Positions 27,013-36,153 of a stretch of DNA of 64,000 bases are shown piece after piece; within the stretch, counting starts at the first letter, position 1, and every line of letters begins with the position of its first letter. Origin of the DNA: Thalassolituus oleivorans MIL-1 (lineage in GTDB: Bacteria > Pseudomonadota > Gammaproteobacteria > Pseudomonadales > Oceanobacteraceae). The position numbers and the translations under genes were made by a program. The DNA is taken from assembly GCF_000355675.1 (NCBI RefSeq), contig NC_020888.1, positions 3,269,501-3,333,500 on the forward strand. The letters run 5' to 3'. The notes below the pieces were generated by a model that was not told the origin of the DNA, did not search any database, and saw nothing but the letters and a program-made list of their open reading frames with translations.

Positions 27013-27930
27013 ATGACTCAGGCCGCTAATGCAAACAACGATTCGGTACGCATGACCGCTGGTGAACGAGCGGGCATTCCGCCACGTCGCATGGATTTCC
27101 AATTTGCAGACGATACAAAGCGTTATTGGTATGCCGACAACGCATTTTTAACCACTTTCTGGACAACCCTATCTGCGCTTTTTCCAGCCGGTGAAACCTT
27201 CTTTATCGACTCTGTTAAAAATTACCGTGACCGTGTCACCGAGCAAACATTAAAAGACGCCATTTCAGGCTTCATCGGTCAAGAAGCTATGCACACAAAA
27301 GAGCACCAAGCATTTAATGACATGGGCGCCAAGCACGGCCTACCAACTCTGCAATTAGATAAAGAACTTTGGGGCTTGCTAGGTTTAACGAAAAAAATAT
27401 TTCCGAAAAAAATGCAGCTAGCAACGACGGTAGCGCTTGAACACTATACGGCGATTTTGGCCGAGCAATTATTGCGTGATAAACAACATCAAGAGAACAT
27501 CCAAGATCCTGAAGCCTTGAAGCTGTGGATGTGGCATGCATTAGAAGAGAACGAACACAAAGCAGTTGCTTATGATGTGTACGAGTTAATTGGCGGCGGT
27601 TATTTCACTCGCGCAACGGCAATGATACTGGCGACGCTCGGTTTTATTATCTTCGTTGGCCAAGGTCATATCCGTCTGTTATGGGCAAATGGCTCCCTAT
27701 TCAATCTGAAAGACAACTTAAAGGGCATGTGGGCCTTGTGGGGTTGGAAAGGTCTATTCCCGCGTTTGCTGTTTAAGTATCTAGACTTCTTCCGTCCAGG
27801 ATTCCACCCGAATGACCACGATACCGTGCAACTACTGGATGATTGGCGTCACCGCATGCTTGATCAAGGTGGCATCCTCGCCAACCAGATCAAAAACCCA
27901 AGCAAAGCAGCCAACACTCAAGCGGCATAA
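27013..27930 (+). CDS. Predicted metal-dependent hydrolase (COG3687), copy 1
   Basis: The 305-residue protein belongs to the predicted metal-dependent hydrolase family PF10118. Candidate metal ligands lie in helical E/H motifs: GQEAMHTKEH (89-98), LEHYTAI (142-148) and WHALEENEHKAVAYDVY (174-190), resembling a ferritin-like di-metal site. One membrane-like segment (about 203-222) follows, and the C-terminus has FRPGFHPNDHDT. The family signature MTAGERAGIPPRRMDF opens the protein. No reaction has been established that I know of. It is the first of three tandem paralogues; residue 119 onward (LWGLLGLTKKIF) is where it differs most from the others. AGAGG precedes the ATG. Confidence 0.88.
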   Translation: MTQAANANNDSVRMTAGERAGIPPRRMDFQFADDTKRYWYADNAFLTTFWTTLSALFPAGETFFIDSVKNYRDRVTEQTLKDAISGFIGQEAMHTKEHQAFNDMGAKHGLPTLQLDKELWGLLGLTKKIFPKKMQLATTVALEHYTAILAEQLLRDKQHQENIQDPEALKLWMWHALEENEHKAVAYDVYELIGGGYFTRATAMILATLGFIIFVGQGHIRLLWANGSLFNLKDNLKGMWALWGWKGLFPRLLFKYLDFFRPGFHPNDHDTVQLLDDWRHRMLDQGGILANQIKNPSKAANTQAA

Positions 27931-27947
27931 GCAAATTTCACGCATAA

Positions 27948-27975
27948 CTTAGAGGGCTAGTTCTGGCCCTCTAAG
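27948..27975 (+). terminator. Hairpin after hydrolase copy 1
   Basis: CTTAGAGGGC and GCCCTCTAAG form a perfect ten-pair stem with an eight-base loop but no T run, so it is a weak terminator or mRNA end-stabilising structure. Confidence 0.55.
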
Positions 27976-27994
27976 CAAAACATTAGAAAAACTT

Positions 27995-28052
27995 TGGCAT
28001 TTTAAGCCCAAGGTTTGGCACACTCTGCACATCCGTGGCAGATTAAAACCCC
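27995..28052 (+). promoter_or_regulatory. Phased TGGCA repeats upstream of hydrolase copy 2
   Basis: TGGCA occurs at 27995, 28016 and 28036, spaced 21 and 20 bases, i.e. two helical turns. The last reads TGGCAGATTAAAACCCC. The same arrangement (TGGCA, 20 bases, TGGCAGCTTAAAACCCC) occurs upstream of copy 3, at an equal distance (about 260 bases) from the start codon. A second shared element, TGGC-N6-CTACCTT, lies at 28206-28222. Confidence 0.55.
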
Positions 28053-28294
28053 ACCTCACCCCGCAGAAATTTCACCCTCATACCCGTATTTGACGAAAAA
28101 ACACCGATTGTTGCTTTGTAGTACAAGAATTTTGATATTTTCAGTCTTAGTACGCCACAAATAATCCTGACGTGACATATTATGACTCCAAGCACAGAAA
28201 AAAATTGGCGGACTGCTACCTTTAGAGATAGTCATGGACGGCGTCTAATAATGGAGTGAAGTAAACAAACAACAAAACACAGCAGGACTCTCAT

Positions 28295-29218
28295 ATGACA
28301 AATGCAACTTTAGCCGACACCAACACAGGCACTGTCCGTATGACAGCCGGCGAGCGAGCAGGCATTCCCCCGCGTCGCATGGACTTCGAGTTCACCGATG
28401 AAACTACCCGTTACTGGTATGGCGATAACGCCTTTTTAACGACGTTTTGGACAACACTGTCAGCGCTATTTCCAGAAGGCGAAACCTTCTTCGTTGATTC
28501 GGTAAAAAACTACCGTCACATCATTACTGAGCAAGCACTAAAAGACCAAGTATCTGGCTTCATAGGGCAAGAAGCGATGCACAGTAAGGAACATGAAGCG
28601 TTCAACGGTATGGCCAGCAAGCATGGCTTTCCAACAGAAAAGCTCGATAAAGAGCTGGGCTGGTTATTTAAGGTCATTCGCAAAGTTATCCCTAAGCGTA
28701 TGCAACTTGCAGCAACCGTAGCTCTAGAACACTACACCGCCATTCTAGCGGAACAGCTTTTGCGCGATGAACGTCACCAAGAAATGTTCAAAGACAAAGA
28801 AGCATTAAAGTTGTGGATGTGGCATGCCCTAGAGGAAAACGAACACAAAATCGTTGCCTACGACGTGTATAAATTAGCCGGCGGTAATTACGCTGAGCGC
28901 GTTTTTGTTATGTTCATTGCAACCGTGATCTTTTTCACCGTTGTTGGCACTGGCCATATCCGCCTGCTATGGGCAGACAAAAGCTTGTTCAACTTTAAAG
29001 AAAACTGGAAAGGTCTGAAGTTTCTATGGGGCTTTAATGGCTTATTCCCACGCTTGGCTAGCCAGTACTTTGATTTTTACCGCCCGAGTTTCCACCCGAA
29101 TGACCATGATACTGAAGCGCTATTAGATGATTGGCGTCACCGTATGTTGGATGAAGGCGGTATGTTGGCGGATCAAATCAAAAATCCAAGCAAGGCACGC
29201 CCTGCAGCTGCAGTTTAA
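28295..29218 (+). CDS. Predicted metal-dependent hydrolase (COG3687), copy 2
   Basis: This 307-residue paralogue is closely similar to its neighbours, with MTAGERAGIPPRRMDFEF near the start, the GQEAMHSKEHEAF, LEHYTAI and WHALEENEHKIVAYDVY metal-site motifs, a membrane-like segment (FIATVIFFTVVGTGHIRLLW) and the C-terminal RPSFHPNDHDTEALLDDWRH. The 33 bases before its ATG are identical to those of copy 3 and include AGGA seven bases upstream, which points to a recent duplication with its leader. A long untranslated leader of up to about 250 bases is implied by the upstream repeats. Substrate unknown; lipid-related chemistry is only a guess from nearby genes. Confidence 0.88.
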   Translation: MTNATLADTNTGTVRMTAGERAGIPPRRMDFEFTDETTRYWYGDNAFLTTFWTTLSALFPEGETFFVDSVKNYRHIITEQALKDQVSGFIGQEAMHSKEHEAFNGMASKHGFPTEKLDKELGWLFKVIRKVIPKRMQLAATVALEHYTAILAEQLLRDERHQEMFKDKEALKLWMWHALEENEHKIVAYDVYKLAGGNYAERVFVMFIATVIFFTVVGTGHIRLLWADKSLFNFKENWKGLKFLWGFNGLFPRLASQYFDFYRPSFHPNDHDTEALLDDWRHRMLDEGGMLADQIKNPSKARPAAAV

Positions 29219-29245
29219 TATCACCTCAGCATACTAAGCAGCACT

Positions 29246-29278
29246 AAAAAGAGGCCAATTCGTTGGCCTCTTTTTTTT
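29246..29278 (+). terminator. Intrinsic terminator after hydrolase copy 2
   Basis: AAAAAGAGGCCAA pairs with TTGGCCTCTTTTT around a TTCG tetraloop, followed by eight T residues. Each copy therefore has its own transcription unit. Confidence 0.93.
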
Positions 29279-29317
29279 ATATAGACAGCCAAGCGTGACG
29301 CATATACACATATCTTT

Positions 29318-29354
29318 TGGCACATATAACACACCTATGGCAGCTTAAAACCCC
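29318..29354 (+). promoter_or_regulatory. Phased TGGCA repeats upstream of hydrolase copy 3
   Basis: TGGCA at 29318 and 29338 (20 bases apart) ends in TGGCAGCTTAAAACCCC, matching the element upstream of copy 2 at the same distance from the start codon. The downstream shared element TGGC-N6-CTACCTT is at 29509-29525. Confidence 0.55.
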
Positions 29355-29597
29355 TTCGGCGTAACTTAACCCCCATAAAATTTACCGAATATTGATATAA
29401 AATCGCTCATCTACCCTTGTCCTACAATTCATTTTGGCAATTTAGGTACAAGGTCGCCAAATGACCATAACACCTGTCTGTTTTTAACCCCAATCAGCAA
29501 AATAAATTTGGCGGAGAGCTACCTTTCATCAGTGACGAACACCGCGTTTAATAGTTTCGTGACTTAAACAAACAACAAAACACAGCAGGACTCTCAT

Positions 29598-30524
29598 ATG
29601 ACACAAGCAACATTAGCCGATACAAACACTGGCAATGTCCGTATGACTGCAGGCGAGCGTGCGGGTATTCCACCACGCCGTATGGACTTTGAGTTCTCGG
29701 AAGAAACGAATCGTTACTGGTATGGTAACAGCGCCTTTTTAACAACATTCTGGACCACGCTATCTTCGCTGTTCCCAGAAGGCGAAACCTTCTTCGTAGA
29801 CTCAGTTAAAAACTACCGTGGCATCATCAAAGACCCACTTCTTAAAGCTCAGGTATCTGGGTTTATTGGGCAAGAAGCGATGCACAGCAAAGAACATGAA
29901 GCCTTCAACAACATGGCCGCCAAGCATGGTTTTCCAGCCGATAAGCTTGATAAAGAATTAGGCGTCATGCTGCGCTTCGTTCGTAAGGTCGTGCCGAAGA
30001 AGATGCAATTAGCGGCGACCGTTGCTCTGGAACACTACACAGCTATTTTGGCAGAACAGCTACTACGCGATGAGCGCCACCAGCAAATGATTAAAGACCC
30101 TGAAGCATTAAAGCTTTGGATGTGGCATGCACTAGAAGAAAACGAGCATAAAATTGTTGCCTACGACGTATACCAGTTAGCCGGTGGCGGTTATTTCTTG
30201 CGTACGTTCGTGATGCTGATTACTACAGTCTTGTTTTTTGCAATTGTAGGGGTCAACCATGCTCGCCTGCTTTGGGCAGATAAGAGCTTATTTAAGTTCA
30301 AGGACAACTGGAAAGGCATCACCTTCTTGTGGGGTTGGAAAGGTTTATTCCCACAACTTGCTGGTAAGTATCTTGATTTCTTCCGTCCGGGCTTCCACCC
30401 GAACGATCACGACACAGTGGCACTACTTGATGAGTGGCGCCATAAGATGCTGGACGAAGGCGGAATGCTTGCTGACCAGATCAAAAACCCATCTCGCGCA
30501 GCGAAGTCCACCGCTGCTGCTTGA
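29598..30524 (+). CDS. Predicted metal-dependent hydrolase (COG3687), copy 3
   Basis: This 308-residue paralogue opens MTQATLADTNTGNVRMTAGE and keeps all the E/H motifs (GQEAMHSKEHEAFNNM, LEHYTAILAEQLLRDERHQ, WHALEENEHKIVAYDVY), the membrane-like segment VMLITTVLFFAIVGVNHARL and the ending FRPGFHPNDHDTVALLDEWR. It is nearer to copy 2 than to copy 1, including in its leader. It is followed by its own terminator, so it is not obligately co-transcribed with nrdR. The conserved GERAGIPPRRMDF opening is shared by all three and helps identify the family. No catalytic role has been shown for these proteins to my knowledge. Confidence 0.88.
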   Translation: MTQATLADTNTGNVRMTAGERAGIPPRRMDFEFSEETNRYWYGNSAFLTTFWTTLSSLFPEGETFFVDSVKNYRGIIKDPLLKAQVSGFIGQEAMHSKEHEAFNNMAAKHGFPADKLDKELGVMLRFVRKVVPKKMQLAATVALEHYTAILAEQLLRDERHQQMIKDPEALKLWMWHALEENEHKIVAYDVYQLAGGGYFLRTFVMLITTVLFFAIVGVNHARLLWADKSLFKFKDNWKGITFLWGWKGLFPQLAGKYLDFFRPGFHPNDHDTVALLDEWRHKMLDEGGMLADQIKNPSRAAKSTAAA

Positions 30525-30547
30525 TTGTTCGATTGCTTCACACTTTG

Positions 30548-30570
30548 GGCCGCCTCGAGCGGCCTTTTTT
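30548..30570 (+). terminator. Intrinsic terminator after hydrolase copy 3
   Basis: GGCCGC and GCGGCC form a stem with a CTCGA loop followed by TTTTTT. Confidence 0.88.
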
Positions 30571-30686
30571 ATGGCTGATATTCGTGTTTGATAACGGCCC
30601 GTTACTTGCCTGAAACGCCCAGCCGGAGTACCATGCGCGCTCTGGCTGAATCGCCTATTTCCCTTATTCGGAACGCTCTTTAACGT

Positions 30687-31163
30687 ATGCATTGTCCTTT
30701 TTGCGCCCATCCAGAAACCAAAGTCATCGACTCCCGTCTGGTTGCCGATGGTGAGCAAGTGCGCCGACGCCGGGAATGCATACAGTGTGGTGAACGTTAC
30801 ACCACGTTCGAAACTGCCGAATTAGTTATGCCTCGTATTATCAAACACGACGGCACCCGAGAACCTTTCCACGAAGAAAAACTACGCTCAGGTATTCAGC
30901 GCGCGCTGGAGAAACGCCCTGTTAGCGTTGAGGACGTGGAAGCCGCTATCGTACGCATCAAACATAAACTGCGCGCCATGGGTGAACGTGAAATCAATAG
31001 TCGCGTTCTTGGTGAGCGTGTAATGGCAGAACTTCGTCAACTAGACCAAGTTGCCTATGTTCGTTTCGCCTCTGTTTACCGTAGTTTCAAAGACCTCGAC
31101 GAATTCCGCGCTGAAATTGAGCGTTTGTCGCCATCCAGTCACGATGAGGACAGCACGCAATGA
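30687..31163 (+). CDS. nrdR: Transcriptional regulator NrdR
   Basis: NrdR is the nucleotide-sensing repressor of ribonucleotide reductase genes. The 158-residue protein has the zinc ribbon with Cys pairs at 3/6 ([17 protein letters not shown]) and in [13 protein letters not shown], followed by the ATP-cone domain ([20 protein letters not shown] onward) with [15 protein letters not shown]-like residues and the [17 protein letters not shown] ending. Length fits the family. Its stop overlaps the ribD start by four bases, heading the nrdR-rib-nusB-thiL operon, an arrangement common in proteobacteria. Confidence 0.97.
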   Translation: MHCPFCAHPETKVIDSRLVADGEQVRRRRECIQCGERYTTFETAELVMPRIIKHDGTREPFHEEKLRSGIQRALEKRPVSVEDVEAAIVRIKHKLRAMGEREINSRVLGERVMAELRQLDQVAYVRFASVYRSFKDLDEFRAEIERLSPSSHDEDSTQ

Positions 31164-32284
31164 ATCATGAATACTATATGGCCCGAGCGCTACAGCTGGC
31201 CAAACTCGGTTTATACAGCACTAGCCCCAACCCCAGAGTTGGCTGCGTCATCGTGCGTGAAGGCGTCATTGTTGGTGAAGGCTGGCACAAAAAAGCCGGT
31301 GGTCCCCATGCCGAAGTACACGCCCTACAAGATGCTGGTGATATGGCTAAAGGCGCTACCGCTTACGTTACCTTAGAGCCTTGCGCGCACACAGGACGCA
31401 CAGCCCCATGCGCACAAGGCCTCATTGAGGCCGGCATTGCCGAAGTCATCGGCGCTACTCGCGACCCCAACCCATTAGTATCTGGTCGTGGTTACGACAT
31501 GCTGCGTGATGCGGATATCGAGGTTACCGAACACTGTTTGCAAGCCGAAGCCGAGGCACTCAATGCCGGTTTTATGAAGCGCATGCGTACCGGCCTACCT
31601 TGGGTTCGCGTCAAATTAGCGCAAAGCCTAGATGGTCGTACCGCAATGGCATCCGGTGAAAGCCAATGGATTACTGGCCCTGCAGCACGTCGTGACGTAC
31701 AACGCTTACGCGCACGCAGCTGCGCGGTTATCACGGGTGCAGACAGCATTCTGCTGGATAACCCAGCGATGACAGTGCGCCCAGAAGAAACAGGGATAGA
31801 ACTCGAAGAGCACCTATGGCGTCAGCCATTGCGCGTTGTCATCGACGGGCGCAATCGTATTGGTGGCGATGCTAAATTATTTGCCCAGAAAGGTGATGTA
31901 TTAATTGCCACTCGCAAGATTAGCGCCGATCCCATTACCCGCGACGAAAAGTTAGGAAAACTGGCTTACTGGAGCGGAGAGAGTAAAGGCAAAGTCGATC
32001 TTTACGCTCTCTTACAGGAACTTGGCGAGCGCGGATGCAACGAAGTATTAGTTGAATCTGGCGCTGCACTTGCGGGGGCATTTGTCGCTGCCGGATTAGT
32101 CGATGAGCTGATTTTATATTGTGCCCCCACCCTATTGGGGAGCAATGCTCGGCCGCTGCTATCCTTACCGTTAGATAGCATGAAAGAACAAATACGCTGG
32201 CATTGGCAGGACTCGCGCCAAGTAGGAGATGATTTACGTCTCACCTTGCGCCCCGTCAAACTCCCAGTAGCAAAAGAAGCGTAA
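31160..32284 (+). CDS. ribD: Bifunctional deaminase/reductase RibD
   Basis: RibD carries out the deamination and side-chain reduction steps of riboflavin synthesis. The 374-residue protein has an N-terminal cytidine-deaminase-like domain with zinc ligands in [10 protein letters not shown] and [13 protein letters not shown], the [11 protein letters not shown] motif, and a C-terminal reductase domain (from about 145; [52 protein letters not shown]). Both domains are intact. It overlaps nrdR by four bases and is followed 15 bases later by ribE. Confidence 0.97.
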   Translation: MNHEYYMARALQLAKLGLYSTSPNPRVGCVIVREGVIVGEGWHKKAGGPHAEVHALQDAGDMAKGATAYVTLEPCAHTGRTAPCAQGLIEAGIAEVIGATRDPNPLVSGRGYDMLRDADIEVTEHCLQAEAEALNAGFMKRMRTGLPWVRVKLAQSLDGRTAMASGESQWITGPAARRDVQRLRARSCAVITGADSILLDNPAMTVRPEETGIELEEHLWRQPLRVVIDGRNRIGGDAKLFAQKGDVLIATRKISADPITRDEKLGKLAYWSGESKGKVDLYALLQELGERGCNEVLVESGAALAGAFVAAGLVDELILYCAPTLLGSNARPLLSLPLDSMKEQIRWHWQDSRQVGDDLRLTLRPVKLPVAKEA

Positions 32285-32299
32285 CGAAAGGTCTGTAAC

Positions 32300-32950
32300 G
32301 TGTTTACCGGAATCATTGAAGCGGTTGGCTATGTAGCCAATGTAACGCAACAACAAGGGGATATCCGCTTACGGGTAGCAACCCAATCATTGGACCTTAG
32401 CGATGTTAAGTTAGGTGACAGCATCGCTACCAATGGCGTTTGCCTAACAGTCGTTACTTTGCATGGTGATGGTTTTGAAGCAGATGTTTCGCGCGAATCT
32501 ATTGCACACACCCGAATTGCTCAATGGCAGATGGGTGATAAGCTGAATTTAGAAAAAGCCATGATGCCGACTACACGTATGGGCGGACACATTGTCAGTG
32601 GTCACGTCGACGGCGTAGGCCGAGTACAGAGCCGCAAGGCTGATGCTCGCTCTGTGCGCTTTGATATCGAGGCACCAGCAGACCTGTGCCGCTATATTGC
32701 CGCAAAAGGGTCTATTACGGTTGATGGCGTGAGTCTAACAACCAATGCCTTAACGGCCACAGGGTTTAGTCTCAATATCGTGCCGCATACCGCTGAGCAA
32801 ACGACTTTGTGCGATTTACAACCTGGTCATCATGTTCACTTGGAAGTCGATGTCATTGCTCGTTACTTAGAGCAATTACTCACAGGTAGCAAAACAGCAA
32901 GTAGCGCGATTACGCCCAGCTTTTTAGCTGAAAATGGTTTTTGGAAATAA
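32300..32950 (+). CDS. ribE: Riboflavin synthase (alpha subunit)
   Basis: This trimeric enzyme dismutates two lumazines to riboflavin. The 216-residue protein starts with GTG and the family N-terminus MFTGIIEAVGYV, has two similar lumazine-binding barrels (each with a G-DS-x-x-x-NGVCLTV or GSITVDGVSLT block: GDSIATNGVCLTV and AAKGSITVDGVSLTTNAL), the MGGHIVSGHVDGVG linker and LNIVPHTAEQTTL. Length is normal. It lies between ribD and the ribB-type gene. The gene is also called ribC in E. coli. No FMN riboswitch is visible in the 64 bases after it. Confidence 0.96.
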   Translation: MFTGIIEAVGYVANVTQQQGDIRLRVATQSLDLSDVKLGDSIATNGVCLTVVTLHGDGFEADVSRESIAHTRIAQWQMGDKLNLEKAMMPTTRMGGHIVSGHVDGVGRVQSRKADARSVRFDIEAPADLCRYIAAKGSITVDGVSLTTNALTATGFSLNIVPHTAEQTTLCDLQPGHHVHLEVDVIARYLEQLLTGSKTASSAITPSFLAENGFWK

Positions 32951-33014
32951 TTTCGTCACGGTCGTGAGTACATCGCCACGATCAACATAGACATTGTAGA
33001 TAGGGTGAGCAGCT

Positions 33015-34130
33015 ATGCCACTGAATAAAATCGAAGACATTATTGCCGACATTCGCGCCGGAAAAATGGTCATTCTTATGGATGACGAAGATCGCGAAAA
33101 CGAAGGCGACATTATTGTGGCCGCCGAAAAAGTAACGCCTGAAATTATTAATTTTATGGCCACCGAAGCACGCGGATTAATCTGCTTAACCCTAACCGGT
33201 GATCGCTGTGACTACTTAGGCTTACCCTCAATGGTTGCTGGCAATGGTGCGCGTTTTTCCACACCATTTACTGTCTCTATTGAAGCCGCCGAAGGTGTTA
33301 CCACAGGTATTTCTGCTGCAGACCGCGCCCGCACCATTCGCGTGGCTGTCGACTCTTACAGCAAGCCTGAAGACATAGTGCAGCCAGGGCATATTTTCCC
33401 ATTACGTGCACGTCCTGGCGGTGTATTAAGCCGCGCCGGTCATACCGAAGCGGGCTGTGATTTAGCACGTCTAGCAGGGCTACTGCCATCATCCGCGATT
33501 GTTGAAGTCATGAATGCCGATGGCACTATGGCTCGTCGCCCTGATTTAGAAATTTTTGCGGAAAAGCACGGTCTTAAAATCGGTACGATTGCCGATTTAA
33601 TTCACTACCGCATGGCCAACGAAAAAACCGTTGAGTGTTTATCCCAAGACACAGTGCACACCGAATTTGGTGATTTTACTTTGCACACCTTCCGCGACAC
33701 GATTTTAGGTGAAACTCATTTAGCATTGAGCTTAGGCACGGTATCGCACAACGAACCGACACTCGTGCGCGTACAAACTAATAATCTGATTCGCGATGTT
33801 CTAGGTTTACGCACCCCTGACTCACCAAGTTGGTCGTCCACCCAAGCGTTAAAACGCATTGCCGAAGAAGGCAAAGGTGTATTGGTGTTGTTATCTGCTG
33901 ATCAAAAAGAAGATGTTAACGATAATCTTGATGCCTTCTTTGGTCGCGCCCGCCCAGTACGTAGTCCTAATACCGATAGCTCAGGCGCCTTTTTAACCAT
34001 AGGTACTGGCTCCCAAATATTACGCGAGCTAGGCATTAAGAAAATGCGTCTGCTCAGCTCCGAAATGAAATACAGCGGGATTTCTGGCTTTGATCTAGAA
34101 ATCACCGAATACATCCCTTTTTGCGAATAA
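33015..34130 (+). CDS. ribB: 3,4-dihydroxy-2-butanone-4-phosphate synthase with degenerate RibA-like domain (RibBX)
   Basis: The N-terminal domain (about 1-205) is an intact DHBP synthase, with [18 protein letters not shown] and [14 protein letters not shown], and provides the four-carbon unit for riboflavin. The C-terminal domain resembles GTP cyclohydrolase II, but the zinc-site region that normally reads HSECLTGD ... RCDCG here reads [20 protein letters not shown]. All three zinc cysteines are absent, as is the catalytic RQEGRGIGL-like segment. The C-terminal domain is therefore very unlikely to be a cyclohydrolase, and a separate ribA is expected elsewhere. Such RibBX fusions are known in gammaproteobacteria. 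371 residues; within the rib operon. Confidence 0.93.
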   Translation: MPLNKIEDIIADIRAGKMVILMDDEDRENEGDIIVAAEKVTPEIINFMATEARGLICLTLTGDRCDYLGLPSMVAGNGARFSTPFTVSIEAAEGVTTGISAADRARTIRVAVDSYSKPEDIVQPGHIFPLRARPGGVLSRAGHTEAGCDLARLAGLLPSSAIVEVMNADGTMARRPDLEIFAEKHGLKIGTIADLIHYRMANEKTVECLSQDTVHTEFGDFTLHTFRDTILGETHLALSLGTVSHNEPTLVRVQTNNLIRDVLGLRTPDSPSWSSTQALKRIAEEGKGVLVLLSADQKEDVNDNLDAFFGRARPVRSPNTDSSGAFLTIGTGSQILRELGIKKMRLLSSEMKYSGISGFDLEITEYIPFCE

Positions 34131-34146
34131 GTTTAGAGATAAGACT

Positions 34147-34623
34147 ATGAAACATATTAAGACGATTGAAGGAAACCTCACCCCGAACGATGGCCGTTAC
34201 GCCATTGTTGTTGGCCGCTGGAATGCTTTCGTTGTTGAAAGCTTGTTGGAAGGTGCGGTTGATTCTTTGTTACGTCACGGCGTCGATAAAGACAATATCA
34301 CTATCATTCGTGCTCCGGGGGCGGTTGAAATTCCATTAGTGGTTAAAAAAGCCGCTGCCAGTGCCAAATACGATGCGATCATCGCATTAGGTGCGGTTAT
34401 TCGTGGCGGCACACCACATTTCGAATACGTCGCTGGTGAATGTGTAAAAGGCTTGTCTTCAGTCGCCATGCAGTACGACATTCCCGTGGCCTTCGGTGTG
34501 TTAACCGTTGATACCATCGAACAAGCAATCGAACGCTCTGGCACAAAAGCAGGCAATAAAGGCGAAGAGGCTGCCATGTCTGCCTTTGAGATGGTTGCTC
34601 TACTTAAAGCCATGGAGGCTTAA
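34147..34623 (+). CDS. ribH: 6,7-dimethyl-8-ribityllumazine synthase
   Basis: RibH condenses the pyrimidine intermediate with DHBP to give lumazine, forming icosahedral or decameric shells. The 158-residue protein shows [55 protein letters not shown] with the catalytic histidine, [19 protein letters not shown] and [13 protein letters not shown]. Length matches the family. It starts 16 bases after ribB and five bases before nusB. Confidence 0.97.
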   Translation: MKHIKTIEGNLTPNDGRYAIVVGRWNAFVVESLLEGAVDSLLRHGVDKDNITIIRAPGAVEIPLVVKKAAASAKYDAIIALGAVIRGGTPHFEYVAGECVKGLSSVAMQYDIPVAFGVLTVDTIEQAIERSGTKAGNKGEEAAMSAFEMVALLKAMEA

Positions 34624-34628
34624 TTTCG

Positions 34629-35090
34629 ATGTCACGCATTTCTGGCACTCAAAAAGCGAGCCCTGCTGCCCGTCGCAAAGCGCGTCGCTTCGCCGTCCAA
34701 GCCTTGTATCAATGGCAAGTGGGGGGTGCAAACCTAACTCAAATCGAAGCGGAATTTCGCACAGATAACGATATGAGTAACGTGGATTTAGAATATTTCA
34801 GCGATATTTTGCATGGAGTGCCGCGCGAGAAAGGACGTCTTGATGAAAAATTTGCACCTTTCTTAGATCGCCGTATTGATGAAATGACACCGGTTGAACT
34901 CGCCATTTTGCGTTTAGCAGCCTACGAAATGGCCCATCGTTTAGACGTACCTTACAAGGTCGTTATCAACGAAGCCGTCGAGCTAGCAAAAACCTTCGGC
35001 GCTACCGATGGCCATAAATACGTGAATGGTGTGCTTGATCGTTTGGCACAGCGCGAACGTATGGTCGAAATCAAAGGTCCTCGCGGTTAA
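34629..35090 (+). CDS. nusB: Transcription antitermination factor NusB
   Basis: NusB binds boxA RNA with NusE (S10) to promote antitermination in rRNA operons. The 153-residue helical protein shows the conserved [19 protein letters not shown] at the N-terminus, [17 protein letters not shown], and [20 protein letters not shown] with [14 protein letters not shown] near the C-terminus. The start at 34629 lies five bases after ribH, and the ribH-nusB-thiL order is conserved in many proteobacteria. Confidence 0.97.
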   Translation: MSRISGTQKASPAARRKARRFAVQALYQWQVGGANLTQIEAEFRTDNDMSNVDLEYFSDILHGVPREKGRLDEKFAPFLDRRIDEMTPVELAILRLAAYEMAHRLDVPYKVVINEAVELAKTFGATDGHKYVNGVLDRLAQRERMVEIKGPRG

Positions 35091-35108
35091 TCCGCTGCCG
35101 GAGCGATC

Positions 35109-36059
35109 ATGAGCGAGCACAGAGGCGAGTTCGATCTAATCCGGCGTTACTTTGCCGATGGATATCCTCAATGTGAGAATATTCGCTTGGGAAATGGCGA
35201 TGATGCCTCCGTTATCGCCTTACCTGCAGATATGGATTTAGCGCAAAGCATCGATACCCAAGTGGCCGATGTTCACTTTCCAGCTAAAGCTCCCGCCCAT
35301 TTAATTGCTGGCCGCGCTCTGCGTTGTGCCGTTAGTGACTTAGCCGCGATGGGGGCATGGCCTCAGGGTTTTCATTTAGCATTAACCTTGCCTAACGCCG
35401 ACGAAGAATGGCTAGCGGATTTCGCCCATGGTTTGAGGCAAACGGCACATGAGTTAGGGATTGGACTGTTAGGTGGAGACACCACATCCGGACCAACCAC
35501 CGTAATCACTATCGCTGTGCAAGGTTTACTACCACAGAATGAACGCCTTATTCGTTCTGGAGCAGAAGCCGGTGATGATATTTGGCTCACCGGTAACCTA
35601 GGTGCGGCGACGCTGGCGTTGGATACTGTGATCAACGAGCCCGCTCGTCAAACCGAATTCACTCAGGCGTATTACCATCCGCAAGTGCACATCGCCTTTG
35701 GACAATTACTGTTAACCGTGGCGTCTGCCTGCCTAGATATATCCGATGGGCTATTACAGGATGCTACACATATCGCAAAACAATCTAATGTCACTATGCA
35801 CATAGAGGCGGCATGGATTCCAACGGTAGTGCCAATGAGTCACTGTAACTGGTGTCGTTGCCTGACCGGCGGAGATGACTACCAATTGCTGTTTACCGCA
35901 CCACCAGAATACCGCAGTCGTATTGAAGCCTTCGCCACCACCGTTGGCTTAGATCAATGCCTGCGTATTGGTAGCGTTAAAGGCGGTGCTGCTAAAGTTG
36001 AGTTATGCCACAATGGAGAGCCTCTCGAATTGGCGACCAGTGGTTACCAACACTTTTAA
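35109..36059 (+). CDS. thiL: Thiamine-monophosphate kinase
   Basis: ThiL phosphorylates thiamine monophosphate to the active diphosphate. The 316-residue enzyme shows GEFDLIRRYF, the NGDDASVI motif, the SDLAAMGAWPQGFHLALTLP block, GIGLLGGDTTSGP, VASACLDISDGLLQD and CLTGGDDYQLLFT. Length is normal. It is the last member of the nrdR-rib-nusB run. pgpA, which often follows thiL, is not present; a DUF1244 gene comes next. Confidence 0.96.
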   Translation: MSEHRGEFDLIRRYFADGYPQCENIRLGNGDDASVIALPADMDLAQSIDTQVADVHFPAKAPAHLIAGRALRCAVSDLAAMGAWPQGFHLALTLPNADEEWLADFAHGLRQTAHELGIGLLGGDTTSGPTTVITIAVQGLLPQNERLIRSGAEAGDDIWLTGNLGAATLALDTVINEPARQTEFTQAYYHPQVHIAFGQLLLTVASACLDISDGLLQDATHIAKQSNVTMHIEAAWIPTVVPMSHCNWCRCLTGGDDYQLLFTAPPEYRSRIEAFATTVGLDQCLRIGSVKGGAAKVELCHNGEPLELATSGYQHF

Positions 36060-36153
36060 GCATCGATATTATTAAACCGCTAACTTCGCAACCATTCTGA
36101 TGCACTAAGGTCGAAACCTAGTGGTCAAAATTTACTGCTATACAGGACACGCC

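Noticed and set aside
28016-28029. Sigma-54 promoter (TGGCAC ... TGCA) upstream of the second hydrolase
   Set aside because: The GG and GC dinucleotides are 10 bases apart, not the required 12, and the motif does not hold at the paralogues.
32951-33014. FMN riboswitch ahead of the ribB-type gene
   Set aside because: Only 64 bases are available, too short for an RFN element (over 100 bases), and the conserved RFN core is not seen.
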